A stretch of DNA of 64,000 nucleotides, taken from NCBI GenBank assembly GCA_022414725.1, contig CM039462.1, positions 43,929,053-43,993,052 of the forward strand, given 5' to 3'. This document shows, in pieces, positions 11,110-18,883 of the stretch. The position numbers and the translations under genes were made by a program. Origin of the DNA: Microglena sp. YARC. Its lineage: Eukaryota; Chlorophyta; Chlorophyceae; Chlamydomonadales; Chlamydomonadaceae. How positions within the stretch are numbered: the stretch's first letter is position 1; each line of letters begins with the position of its first letter. Under the pieces are notes generated by a model that saw only the letters and a program-made list of their open reading frames with translations, made no database searches and was not told where the DNA came from.

Positions 11110-11280
11110 ATTTAAAAACCCTGCCCTTAAGCACAACATGGATTCGTTTGCTACTCCTCGTTGTAGGCAGCTGCCTTGCAGTAAACCCAACCCAACCTAA
11201 CCACATTTCTTACATACGATGCCTTGCAGTACCCTGATGGTGAGCTCCGTGGACAGTTCAAGGCTGTCATAGGAGAATAA
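3666..11280 (+). CDS. Secreted CHRD-domain protein, six exons
   Basis: Exons 3666-3789, 5429-5526, 6741-6756, 6996-7012, 9533-9703 and 11230-11280 join in consistent phase (1,0,1,0,0) into 158 codons plus TAA, all with GT-AG introns. Exon 1 encodes a signal peptide (MIKSTVLQVLAIALLALVSS, cleavage likely after Ala-Tyr-Gly). The rest matches a single CHRD (chordin) domain: GHIK-SHIHEG at about 71-80 corresponds to the family's AHIH-G motif, YYVNIHTNK at 134-142 to YVNvHT, and YPDGELRGQF at 143-152 to PxGEIRGQ. CHRD domains occur in exported proteins of bacteria and eukaryotes; the role of stand-alone ones is unclear. Exons 3 and 4 are microexons of 16 and 17 bases, and exon 4 is chosen because its acceptor alone keeps the frame. 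Most exon borders have tandem decoy copies (see repeats). The domain call and outer exons are firm; exon 4 is the weakest link. Confidence 0.8.
4816..5076 (+). repeat. RepA, long copy
   Basis: About 260 bp nearly identical to 33958-34244. It starts at GTATGTATGTTACAGTCC and ends in AAGTATTTCCATCCTTC. It lies in intron 1 of the CHRD gene. No ORF and no recognisable A/B boxes; a short non-autonomous element or retroelement end. Confidence 0.65.
5100..5428 (+). repeat. Tandem decoys of the CHRD exon 2 acceptor
   Basis: Four imperfect units of 67-93 bp precede exon 2. Each carries a pyrimidine tract, CCAACRCAG and a degenerate exon start (ATGAGAGCRTC... AGTCC... GGCAATGTT). The decoy acceptors end at 5113, 5180, 5273 and 5346; the real one ends at 5428. 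Only the last copy keeps the coding continuation into VLKLEGDYYTG. Confidence 0.75.
5716..5905. repeat. TTG-type microsatellite
   Basis: (TTG)n at about 5725-5768 followed by degenerate TTTCTTGTTGTTG units, in intron 2 of the CHRD gene. Flanked on both sides by copies of GAGTGCTGAAACAATT, so the tract may have grown inside a small duplication. Confidence 0.8.
6033..6157. repeat. AATGT/AACGT pentanucleotide array
   Basis: About 25 units of AATGT, with AACGT variants in the first half. Intronic. Open frames across it are repeat artefacts. Confidence 0.85.
6168..6740 (+). repeat. Two-copy duplications before CHRD exon 3
   Basis: Two nested tandem pairs: AGGATAGGAACCAATGTC units at about 6184 and 6328 (~145 bp apart), and ACTCAATTGAC ... 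CTTGACGA ... GCTGGCCCCCGTC units at about 6497-6570 and 6635-6710. The second pair is the sequence leading into the exon 3 acceptor at 6740. Confidence 0.65.
6813..6995 (+). repeat. Tandem copies of CHRD exon 3
   Basis: After exon 3 (6741-6756) the acceptor-exon-donor unit recurs twice: TTCTTCAG then CCAACTCCCACATCCACGAAG then GTAAGT or GTGAGTG, at about 6819-6850 and 6894-6928. A fourth TTCTTCAG at 6968-6975 leads to diverged sequence holding exon 4. The copies keep the SHIHE codons but their acceptors shift the frame, so they look like decoys or rarely used exons. Confidence 0.65.
7190..7660. other. AT-rich intronic DNA
   Basis: No exon seen. AT-rich with scattered TTGAATT/AATTGAAT words and two copies of GGGCGCCTGGAGGC at about 7198 and 7391, suggesting an old small duplication. 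Confidence 0.4.
7660..7885. repeat. GC-rich two-copy tandem with CCCGCC tract
   Basis: A unit containing GTGAACGGTATGTCCC, CCTGAACGGGTTTTTGGCC and GGCAGGTGGCGTGGCTTGC occurs twice (about 7662-7724 and 7752-7802), then decays into CCCCGCCC/GGTGGCCCC repeats. Much more GC-rich than its surroundings. Confidence 0.6.
7886..8700. other. Intron 4 of the CHRD gene, no exon
   Basis: No coding or RNA feature recognised. A short tandem of GGACGAAC (about 8241-8270) is present. Intron is inferred from the flanking CHRD exons. Confidence 0.4.
8724..8970 (+). repeat. RepC copy with long ATC tail
   Basis: The head GGGCACATTTGGAGTCCAGT AGGGCACCAGG runs into about 200 bp of (ATC)n/(ACC-ATC)n. The same head followed by (ATC)n is at 24719-24806, and a diverged head without a tail is near 23847. 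A fixed head plus a variable microsatellite tail is how many short retroelement 3' ends look. Poly-Ser and poly-Met frames here are artefacts. Confidence 0.65.
9030..9532 (+). repeat. C-rich tandem with duplicated CHRD exon 5 start
   Basis: About five degenerate units built on CACCGCCRTACCATTATTTGA plus (CCA)n. The first 40 bases of exon 5 (AGGTCC-GA-AGCGGCTCTGGCCC...GGGAGCCCA) appear once as a decoy at about 9164-9206 and again at the real exon from 9533. The decoy runs into non-coding sequence. Confidence 0.7.
9836..9945 (+). repeat. Second copy of CHRD exon 5 end plus TA repeat
   Basis: About 60 bp (9838-9899) repeats the 3' part of exon 5 without gaps but with substitutions, keeping AEAYYVNIHTNK and its GTGAG donor. 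A CAG at 9841-9843 could act as its acceptor. A (TA)n run of about 45 bp follows at once. Could be an alternative or relic exon. Confidence 0.65.
10300..10834 (+). repeat. Array of decoy acceptors for CHRD exon 6
   Basis: Repeated units of CACATTTCTTCCATCCTATG CCTTGCAG followed by TACCCC or TAAACCC and C-rich filler. Decoy acceptors end at 10334, 10438, 10536, 10584, 10667 and 10715; another is at 11181. The real exon 6 acceptor (11229) and the alternative exon acceptor (10834) have the same TGCCTTGCAG core. Decoys lack GATGGTGAGCTCCG after the TACCC start. A RepA fragment lies at 10755-10806. Confidence 0.8.
10835..11064 (+). CDS. Alternative terminal exon of the CHRD gene
   Basis: Starts after TGCCTTGCAG with the same codons as exon 6 (YPDGELRGQF) but then diverges, reading 76 codons to TAG at 11062-11064, including a CLNCLHC stretch. 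It would give an isoform about 60 residues longer, with a CHRD domain end and a novel tail. It is equally an old copy whose stop codon was lost; its phase fits exon 5. Confidence 0.4.
11069..11110. repeat. Poly-C run
   Basis: About 40 consecutive C, one of many long G/C homopolymers in the window. Length is probably unreliable in the assembly. Confidence 0.8.
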
Positions 11281-11573
11281 GCTGCTTGTTTGAGTCAAGT
11301 GGAAATCGTTTCGTCTGTGTGCTAACCAGCAACTCTGCATGCCAGCATATGCCAGGCGGCCTTCGTTACTTTTTTGCTGTTGCTTCGTTGCTGTTGATGG
11401 TGTGATATATCATATATCACATGGTCATTGGCTATGAGGAATAGTTTCCCAAGCCCCCCGGTTCATTTTGTGTTAGTTTCTGATGTCTAATGCTGCGCAA
11501 GCAAATTACAGTTTAAACAAGCTCTTTGCTAGATTTTGACTTGCTCTAGTCATTCCCAATACCAAATTGATAA

Positions 11574-11777
11574 TGTTATTGTCCGTCGAGTCGGACACTG
11601 AGTTGGCATAGCACACGCGTGGTCCTGTGGCCCCAGGACCCGGGTTGCCTGCCGCCGGGCCATAGGCTAGCTATGGCCCGCACGTGTCTTCGGAACCTTC
11701 CTGAAGACTTCCTTTTCTATATAGCCGCACGAGTTGCGATGATAAGCTATCTGCTCTTCAGTCTTCACTGTGTAACA
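11574..11777 (+). repeat. 5' LTR (204 bp)
   Basis: Begins TGTTA and ends TAACA. Bases 11574-11767 match the right LTR almost perfectly. No convincing tRNA primer site was identified just downstream. Confidence 0.8.
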
Positions 11778-12419
11778 ACTCTATCGATTGAAAGGTTATC
11801 GGCCCGACCGCTACCCGCAGACAGCGCCCCTGCGCCCGTGCCAAGTGGATCTTCAGCCCTGCACAAGGTGACAGTTTTCCCTCAGACTAGCTCGACGGCT
11901 TGAGTACTGCTTTTGGCCCTGGATTGTCTACGTATTCACTTGAGAAATCTAACCTGCGCTGCCTCGCCTACTGCCCACACAACTCTCCCGTTGTCTCTAC
12001 CATCCGTCACAGACGAAACGTAGACGCAGTCCAGGAGTCTGAGTAGATCTTTGACGTGAGTTGCACACTCATCAGATCACACACAGCGTTGCGCAATCCC
12101 ACAAGGTTTGCTTGTGCCACGGAGTATCAACCCTGCACACCCTCGAAGACCCCCCCCCCCCCTCCCTCCCCCCCCCCCCCCCCCCCTACCCTGTAAATTG
12201 CGTCACCCATTCCCCACTTCCTGCTACTATCTCCACCATTCCAGACCAACAAGACCCATTTGGTTCCCCCTTTGCTGTCAACACTCCATCACCTCTACCT
12301 CCGAACCGGACACCGAAGACTGAAGCCCGACAAGCTTCACACCCGGATTACCCACAGGCCGGTTTATTAACCCGGTGTGAAGACCAAGACCCCAAGACCC
12401 CAGCGCCGCGACAGACACC

Positions 12420-14861
12420 ATGGCGACTCCAACCAAGCTCCCTGCACTCATCTTCGACGGCACGCCTGCTGTCCCATGGCACAAGTTTGGACCCTTCCTC
12501 CTCCGTCACCTCAGGTCCCACCCGGGGTGCATCTCCGTTGCCATTGAAGCAGCGAAGGACGTTGTCCCCGCCGGTGAGCCAGCAGATGCCGACGGATACC
12601 CTCTGGAGGAGTCCCATTACCCGAATGTGGACAATGCTAATGCAGCTATTGCGGCTCGTGCTGTTCCCTACCCAATCAACATGGTAAAGAACGCTGTTGC
12701 ACTGAATGAGATCCTCAAGCATTGCTCTGAACCCATCCAACAGGCCATCCTAGCTAACACTAACGTTGCTGCTAAAGCCTACAGGTTCCTCAAGACATCA
12801 TATGGACAAAGGAACTCTGACCTCGAGACAGGAGCAGTGAGATCCATGTATAACCTCAGCATGACAGCTACTGAGCCACTACAAACATACCTCTCCCGCA
12901 GTTATGAGCTCTATACCTTGCTTCCCCAAGTGAATGGGGTCAGCAACACCTCCATCCCTGCATTCCTCAGCATAATTGTTCAAGGACTTACACCTCGTCC
13001 AGAATACAATGGATTCAGGTTTTCCTTTCACAACTGTGTATGCCCTGATTTTGCCTCTTTTCAGACCCAGATCATCAGGTACCAGGTGTCTAACCAGATC
13101 TCTGACCCCAGCATCTCCCCAGAAGAGACTGAGCACATGGCAGCTGCTGCTTTCCAAGGCCGCCCAAGAAAGGACCGTCTCCCATCTACTCAAATGACAT
13201 GCTGGAACTGCAATGGCTATGGGCACAACTCAATCACTTGCCCTAGCCCCCTCACAGAGCTGAAGTACAGGCCCCCACCGTTCTCATCCACATCTGCACG
13301 ACGACGATCTTCACCACCCCCCCAGGATGCAGCCAAGAGGTCATCCAGCAAGTCCAAGTCTCCTAGGAGAGACAGCAGAGCATCTGCCAGAGACACCAGA
13401 GGACGTCGTGACAGACGTGGGCATGCCCATGTTGCAGATGATGACTGTTCCACCTCCCAGTCCACAACGGACAATGAGGATGAGCACAACTTCATGGCCT
13501 TAACTTCTGATGACCCACAGCCCCTCCAGTTTGCTGACTCAAGAGGCAAGTCAAAACCCCTGTCTGACTCCCATGCTCCCATGGATGACACTGCTTTCTC
13601 TGGACCCCCACCTGATCCTGATGCTTGCCATAGTAGGAGAGATGAGTCTATGCCAGCCCTAGTTTCCAGTGATGGCACCTCTGATGATGATGATGATAAG
13701 GGTGCTCATGCCCAGTTCCAGACAGCCCTCCTGACAGAGTGGATTTTAGACTGTGCAGCCCACTCCCACTGCACCAGTAACCCGTCCATCTTGCATGACA
13801 TTCAGGATCTCCCCCAGCCTATTAGCCTCCACCTGGCAGACCTTGGAGCATCACCACTGCTCTGCCTCCAGAAGGGAAAAGCCAACATCAGGGGTCACCT
13901 TGGATCCCTGATCACACTCAACGATGTGCTCATTGCTCCACCCTTGACTGTGGTCAACATACTCAGCCTGCATGCAGCACACAAACTCTGCCCCAACCTC
14001 CAACTCCATGCATCCAGTGTTGCTGCTACCCTCTCCCTCCCCACTGCCAAGGGCTCCAAGACTATTCTCTTATGCCCTAAACGGCATGGACTCTACATCA
14101 CTAGCACCTCTAAGATCCCTCCCTCTTCCCCATACCCCTGTAATCCCCATCCTTCTGTCATCATGATGGTCACCCAACAAGACCTCAAGAACATCTGCTA
14201 CAATGATGCTGCTGCTGCCAGTTGCACCATTCCCCATGACACTGCCAGCAGCTCTAGCAGTCTACCAGACCTGGTTCCAGCAAACGGTGAGGATGACATG
14301 CCTGACCTTGTTCAACCCATCGTTCCCTCCATTATCCAGTCAGACAATGGGGGGGAATTCTCACCACACCAACAAGACCTGCTGGAAGATGACTTGTATA
14401 CCACATCATCCCATGACTTCATCCCAGACACTGATTACTCCACAGCCCCTAGCCAGCAGATGCCCACTGTTCCCCATGATGAGCTGTGTAATCTGACAGA
14501 AGCACAAGCCAGAAGAGAGATGGACATCCTGCTGGACCAAGCCAGAACCAGCTATGAGAGTCCCTATCCTATTGATGGACATGGGTCCTCCACCCAACAG
14601 GAGCTATCCCAAGCCCTTAGATTTGACCAATGGATTCCCTCAGCCACTTCTCTCTCTCCTGATCAGCCCCTAGCCCATGTCAACATGAACACCCACCCAG
14701 TCCATTTCCTGAACAACTCTGGCCTCTCCAGGACCAAGTTTGGAACCCTGCTGCATACCCTCAACAATTCCCCTTCCCCCCTTAGAGCCTTCAGCATCAG
14801 GCCTAGACAACCTGTCCCCATCCTCATTGCCCAGCTAGCCACCAAGTTCCCTGCCTTCTAG
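12420..14861 (+). CDS. Retroelement Gag with protease and integrase remnants
   Basis: An 813-codon frame starting at ACC-ATGG (good context). Residues about 260-273 form a CCHC zinc knuckle, CWNCNGYGHNSITC (C-X2-C-X4-H-X4-C), the nucleic-acid binding motif of Gag. A basic S/R-rich stretch follows. WILDCAAHSHCTSN at about 440 aligns with the Copia protease motif WILDSGAxxH, but the catalytic D-S/T-G is D-C-A, so protease activity is doubtful. QSDNGGEF at about 640 is the integrase core motif around its second Asp, without the zinc-finger HHCC domain or the rest of the core. No reverse transcriptase follows. Best read as a Gag protein fused to internally deleted Pol pieces of a non-autonomous element that depends on partners. 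Confidence 0.75.
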   Translation: MATPTKLPALIFDGTPAVPWHKFGPFLLRHLRSHPGCISVAIEAAKDVVPAGEPADADGYPLEESHYPNVDNANAAIAARAVPYPINMVKNAVALNEILKHCSEPIQQAILANTNVAAKAYRFLKTSYGQRNSDLETGAVRSMYNLSMTATEPLQTYLSRSYELYTLLPQVNGVSNTSIPAFLSIIVQGLTPRPEYNGFRFSFHNCVCPDFASFQTQIIRYQVSNQISDPSISPEETEHMAAAAFQGRPRKDRLPSTQMTCWNCNGYGHNSITCPSPLTELKYRPPPFSSTSARRRSSPPPQDAAKRSSSKSKSPRRDSRASARDTRGRRDRRGHAHVADDDCSTSQSTTDNEDEHNFMALTSDDPQPLQFADSRGKSKPLSDSHAPMDDTAFSGPPPDPDACHSRRDESMPALVSSDGTSDDDDDKGAHAQFQTALLTEWILDCAAHSHCTSNPSILHDIQDLPQPISLHLADLGASPLLCLQKGKANIRGHLGSLITLNDVLIAPPLTVVNILSLHAAHKLCPNLQLHASSVAATLSLPTAKGSKTILLCPKRHGLYITSTSKIPPSSPYPCNPHPSVIMMVTQQDLKNICYNDAAAASCTIPHDTASSSSSLPDLVPANGEDDMPDLVQPIVPSIIQSDNGGEFSPHQQDLLEDDLYTTSSHDFIPDTDYSTAPSQQMPTVPHDELCNLTEAQARREMDILLDQARTSYESPYPIDGHGSSTQQELSQALRFDQWIPSATSLSPDQPLAHVNMNTHPVHFLNNSGLSRTKFGTLLHTLNNSPSPLRAFSIRPRQPVPILIAQLATKFPAF

Positions 14862-14936
14862 CTGCTGAAATGTTCAAGTTCCCCAGCAGACCGATGCACA
14901 ACAGTCTGTGGACCCCTCCTCAAGCATGTCAACAGA

Positions 14937-15266
14937 TTGCAACACATGGTACACATATACCCCACTGTCTCCACAGCTGCCAGGCCCACCATCCAGTGGG
15001 CCATATGCCTACAAGCAGCTATGGTCCAAGCACATGCAAGAGTACTGGTTTCCTGGCCCAAGATGCTCATGCACCCCATCAGCTGTGTGTATCCTGGGGG
15101 CAGAGTAATGTGTGTCAACAACCTCAGCATGCACTGGAGCCCTATGGATTTCACATTCATCAACATGCTGGACACCCCAAAAATGTCTAGGAAATCTTTC
15201 TCCACCCTCCTGGAGAAACTCCACACCCAACTGGACCTTGATGGATACCCAGCATCTGGTACCTAA
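14937..15266 (+). CDS. Small second frame in the retroelement
   Basis: A 109-codon frame after the Gag ORF. It is compositionally ordinary but has no motif I recognise and no obvious initiation context. It may be a remnant of Pol in another frame. Confidence 0.25.
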   Translation: MQHMVHIYPTVSTAARPTIQWAICLQAAMVQAHARVLVSWPKMLMHPISCVYPGGRVMCVNNLSMHWSPMDFTFINMLDTPKMSRKSFSTLLEKLHTQLDLDGYPASGT

Positions 15267-15952
15267 CTTTATCATAGTTGACATGATTTGTTTTAGCCAT
15301 GAACACTTTAGGATTAATGTGCTGTTCAGTACTTCCCCATGTACTGCTGTATTCTTGTTCTTTAGTATCTCTCTCTTAGCTTCTACAGCATGTCTGCAAT
15401 TCTCTAATTTAGGGTAATCCCAAATTATGGGGGGAATCAGTCCTATCTGACAGACATCCTGGCAGCCCCACTGGCAGCTACCTGGCAGCTTCTCCTGTGC
15501 CTCAGCCTGTCTCCTATGCTGTCCTGACTCTCAAGTATAGTCCATAGCCTCCCATAGTATTAGTAGTCTACTCTGAGTTACAGCTACCTTATAGATGACT
15601 TTGGAAGTATCTCAGCATATCTCTCCATCTGGATTGATTACATGAGCCAGCGGGGGACGTCTACCTAGAAAGAAGTTGCTTACAGCCAGTCAGCCTTTTA
15701 TACTCCTAGTTCCTCTCATGCCTCCCCCTGCAGCCTTCCTGGCCCCCAGCAGAAACTGACCTAAAGATCCCTGCCCTCAATGTGCTGCACCCCTTTGGAC
15801 TGACCCAAATGCTCCAAATAATTTATTATTTACAGTTCCTCTTGCCAGCCGTTAGCATATCTAAATAGCCCTGTCAGCCCTTTATACTCCTGTATTTTTC
15901 TTTATGCCCCTCAGCTAATTCCAGGGATTCTTGTACCCAAGAATTCCTTGAA
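15267..15952. other. Non-coding 3' part of the retroelement
   Basis: No ORF or motif. Pyrimidine-rich with CAGCC/CTGGCAG words, as in the untranslated 3' portion of LTR elements. Confidence 0.5.
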
Positions 15953-15962
15953 TTGGGGGGGA
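15953..15962 (+). promoter_or_regulatory. Polypurine tract
   Basis: GGGGGGGGA-type purine run ending exactly where the right LTR begins (TGTTATC at 15963), the plus-strand priming site expected in LTR elements. Confidence 0.65.
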
Positions 15963-16284
15963 TGTTATCGTCCGTCGAGTCGGACACTGAGTTGGCATAG
16001 CACACGCGTGGTCCTGTGGCCCCAGGACCCGGGTTGCCTGCCGCCGGGCCATAGGCTAGCTATGGCCCGCACGTGTCTTCGGAACCTTCCTGAAGACTTC
16101 CTTTTCTATATAGCCGCACGAGTTGCGATGATAAGCTATCTGCTCTTCAGTCTTCAGGAAGGTTCCGAAGACACGTGCGGGCCATAGCTAGCCTATGGCC
16201 CGGCGGCAGGCAACCCGGGTCCTGGGGCCACAGGACCACGCGTGTGCTATGCCAACTCAGTGTCCGACTCGACGGACAATAACA
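15963..16284 (+). repeat. 3' LTR with inverted LTR arm
   Basis: 15963-16156 is the direct LTR. 16150-16284 is the reverse complement of 15963-16097, with one mismatch near the terminus (the 5' LTR and the inverted arm have T where the direct 3' LTR has C). The two arms share GTCTTCA / TGAAGAC at the turn; the loop is about 50 bp. Confidence 0.85.
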
Positions 16285-16335
16285 GATAATGTAAGGAATT
16301 CATCAAATTTCATCATAGGTACCTCTTGCCTGTCC

Positions 16336-16520
16336 CAAGGTAATTCAAAGCGCGCGCTTTTGAGCGCTGACTTTTTGACCCCCTCTGCGCTTTAAGCGCA
16401 GTTTTCGCAACCCCCTGTGGGCGCAGCAAGCAATTTTTGCGCTTTTTACACTACAAAGCGCAGTTTTTTGTTTTCAAGTGCGCTAAAGCGCTAGCCAATT
16501 TGGCCGTTTGAAGTACCCTG
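16336..16520. mobile_element. hAT-type MITE (RepE), copy 1
   Basis: 185 bp. Ends CAAGGTAATTC and GAAGTACCCTG form an imperfect inverted repeat. Flanks GCCTGTCC (16328-16335) and GCCTGTTC (16521-16528) make an 8-bp target duplication with one mismatch. The inside is rich in AGCGCT/GCGC palindromes. A second copy is at 55642-55829. Confidence 0.75.
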
Positions 16521-16763
16521 GCCTGTTCGTCCTACCTCATTTGTCTGAACAGATCTGCACAGTAACGTGCTCCAAATAAATCAAAATAGTATTACGTTAC
16601 ATTACATTTCATTTTAAAGTCTACTTGACACCACGAAGGTGAATGAGACTCCGTGCTTAAACAAAAATCAAAAGCACCCGAGTATACACGGTATCGAAAT
16701 AATATCAACCATTTCTTGTCTAGGCATGAAAATCGAGAATTCTGAGAATTGTTGAACAGGTCC

Positions 16764-16957
16764 TATTGGAAATTGGCGGAGTGTATTGGCAACGTACGGA
16801 ACGCCATATGGTAAGGATGGAGCTGACCGAAGCCAGTTAGTTATGAGGCATTAGGCTGCTGACGTGTTAGACTTCAATTGTTCTGTCGGTCGGTCAGTCA
16901 AACAGACAAATGGGTAACCCTGGGGGCTCCCGCCCCCCAGAAGGGGGGGCTCCGCCA
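16764..16957 (+). repeat. RepG interspersed repeat, copy 1
   Basis: Shares ATTGGCGGAGTGT, GGCTGACGTG and a G/C hairpin end (GGGGGCTCCCGCCCCCC then GGGGGGGCTCCGCC) with 25330-25528 and 50019-50223. No ORF. Confidence 0.65.
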
Positions 16958-17182
16958 AAAAATGCCTGGAAAAGTGTAAGTAATCCGAGACCCACATCCC
17001 CTGAATGGCTGTAACTAAGAAGAAGCTCTTGTCTTATTTGACCTGACAGGCTTCAACAGTACTGTAGGACCGGAAACATAAACTGGTAAGGAGGCGAAGT
17101 CAGTTCAGCTGTTAAGGGGAACTGTTGGGTTACGTACGAAGGAGAAGAAGAAGAATTGGAACTCGGATATATTCACCTCCAG

Positions 17183-17356
17183 GTCAGGGTTGTTCAGGAC
17201 GCTGCGTCCTCCGTCGGAGGTTCAACGTCGAAGGGTCCGTTGCATCTCAGGACGCAGGCTATACAAATGGTTGCGTCTCAGGCAGCAGAGCTGGAGGACC
17301 TCCTGAAGTACCCTGCCTCAGGCATCCGACCGTCTGAAATTGAAATCGTTACATCC
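17183..17356 (+). CDS. Candidate exon, possibly of the ankyrin gene
   Basis: An open 58-codon block between a good acceptor (ATTCACCTCCAG) and GTGTAA. It reads like protein: VQDAASSVGG early, then AQAAELEDLLKYP-like helix (actual QAAELEDLLKYPASGIRP). Phase 0 at both ends, so it could splice to 23552. Without the donor it would stop two codons later. No family recognised; the link to the downstream gene is inference. Confidence 0.4.
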
Positions 17357-17707
17357 GTGTAAAACCAACCGTCTGCATCATACAAAAGTATCGTATCCCC
17401 ATTCCGTAGTTTCGCACCCATGGGTCAAGCAAGTATGTTCAAGACCTTTAACCTGATTAATGTACTTGAACTTGGTTGCATGGCTCCAGCTAGCAATTTG
17501 GCTGCTTGCCGTCTTCGGTAGTAAAAAACAGTACCAGGATTTCATTTGATTTTATTGTCGATTTTTTTGGTAGGATAGGGCGATACTCTCTTCCTCGTTT
17601 CCTCGATTTGAGTGTTTTCTTAGGATTGGTTCATTGTTACATCTTGTGATATTTAAGCTGGAATTGAAACCTGTAGCTATTTAAAAACCATCAGCAAACC
17701 ATATATA

Positions 17708-17812
17708 TATTGGTTTCAGTTCATCGGTGCTTTTTCTTTTTTAAACCTTCCTATATGGTTAGGCAAGTCGTAGCCTATTTGGCCTACCCCTGGACTGCAA
17801 CATACAAACCGG
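17708..17812 (-). repeat. RepA, minus copy
   Basis: Reverse-complement match to RepA, from GGTTTCAGTTCATCGGTGC to CCTACCCCTGGACTG. Confidence 0.6.
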
Positions 17813-18366
17813 TACATTGGTAAGATCTTGCCGGTAACGTACATGGCTCCAATCATAGTCCCAGCCAATGTTTCAGGGAATTTTTCCGTAATATATTACG
17901 ACCGTAAAATCGACTAAAATCGTTTTAAGGATGCTGTCCAGCGAGGAGGCGAATTCGAAAAAGTGATAATATTTGCTCTTTCAGATTTGAAAAAAACACC
18001 ACTGCAATATTCAAGACTTTTAATCTACAAAGCTATCATTGCTGGGGATGTCCTAGGATGCTCCCTTGAGATCTGAACGGGCTCTTGGCCGACGGGGCGA
18101 TACTCTCAATGTGCCATGTAACTATGTTCAAGACCTTGAACTTGATGACTGTACTACAATCGTAGCCTTAGCCAGTCCAAGACCTTGAACTTGATTATTT
18201 CTCAAATCTAAACCTTAGCCAGTGATCAAGACTTTGAATCTGCTGAACTGTCAGAGGCGGGGATGTCCTTGGGTCCTCCTCTGAACATCTGAACGGGCTC
18301 TTGGCCGACAGGGCGATTCTTTCCATGGGTCATGTAACAATGTTACAGCCAATGTTTAAGACTTAC
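17813..18366 (-). repeat. Tandem copies of the minus-strand exon at 18367
   Basis: Two further copies of the exon lie downstream on the minus strand, at about 18236-18315 and 18035-18105. On that strand they read PVGQEPVQMFRGGPKDIPAS and a more decayed version; neither keeps the GTAAGT donor. Filler between copies repeats GTTCAAGACCTTGAACTTGA-like words. Confidence 0.65.
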
Positions 18367-18513
18367 CTTCGAATCTGACGAGCTGTCAGAGCCGGGGATG
18401 TCCTTGGGTTTTCCTCCGAACATCTGAGTGGGCACTTGGCCGACGGGGCGAGAGCCCCCTTTTTCCCCATCTTCATCGACTTCGGAAATTGGAATAATCT
18501 GCTTAGACAACAT
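18367..18513 (-). CDS. First exon of an unidentified acidic protein
   Basis: Minus strand, 49 codons from ATG at 18513 to a strong donor (TCGAAG then GTAAGT). It begins MLSKQIIPISEVDEDGEKGG and continues through PVGQVPTQMFGGKPKDIPGS to a serine/aspartate-rich end. In-frame codons continue a few triplets above the ATG to a stop, so the start is plausible but could instead be an internal exon. No domain recognised. Later exons were not found; the next candidates are only degraded copies of this same exon. Confidence 0.5.
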
Positions 18514-18883
18514 CCTCAGTCTCAGGGCGCCTCAAAAATAGGGGGAAGGGGAAGGCGTCATGCAGAGGCAAGCTGGAAGTGTCTTCATCATGAGCACCTG
18601 CAGCAACCTTCACCAGTGCAAGCCCGAAGGTTCCTTCGCCTTCACGCCTTCACGCCCCGTGTGTGTTTCTGGTAACTTTATTTTTACTACGGCGAGCAGC
18701 CAAATGACTGACTAAAACTATATTACCAAGTTAAAGTTTAAATTAGCGTTGAAGTTTAAGATCGACCTCGAGCCCCGTGGCAAAGTAACAATTGTCACGA
18801 GTACCAGATTGTCTATGTGCTCCTTACTGATATTTGCTTCAAGTTACCAAAAGGGAAGGATGGTAAAGTAAGGCAAGGTGGAG

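Larger units (their letters stand above)
11569..16289 (+). mobile_element. Copia-like LTR retroelement with fold-back right end
   Basis: Flanked by a perfect 5-bp duplication GATAA (11569-11573 and 16285-16289). The left LTR begins TGTTATTGTCC and ends GTGTAACA. Internal region: gag-type ORF (12420-14861), a second small frame, a polypurine tract and a right LTR. The right LTR lacks its last ten bases; in their place lies a 135-bp inverted copy of the LTR start, so the element ends in GGACAATAACA, the exact LTR terminus. No reverse transcriptase or RNase H is present, so it is non-autonomous. Confidence 0.85.

Noticed and set aside
12061..12687. A 208-codon frame overlapping the Gag start
   Set aside because: It runs through a poly-C tract and is out of frame with Gag, which has the zinc knuckle and better start context.
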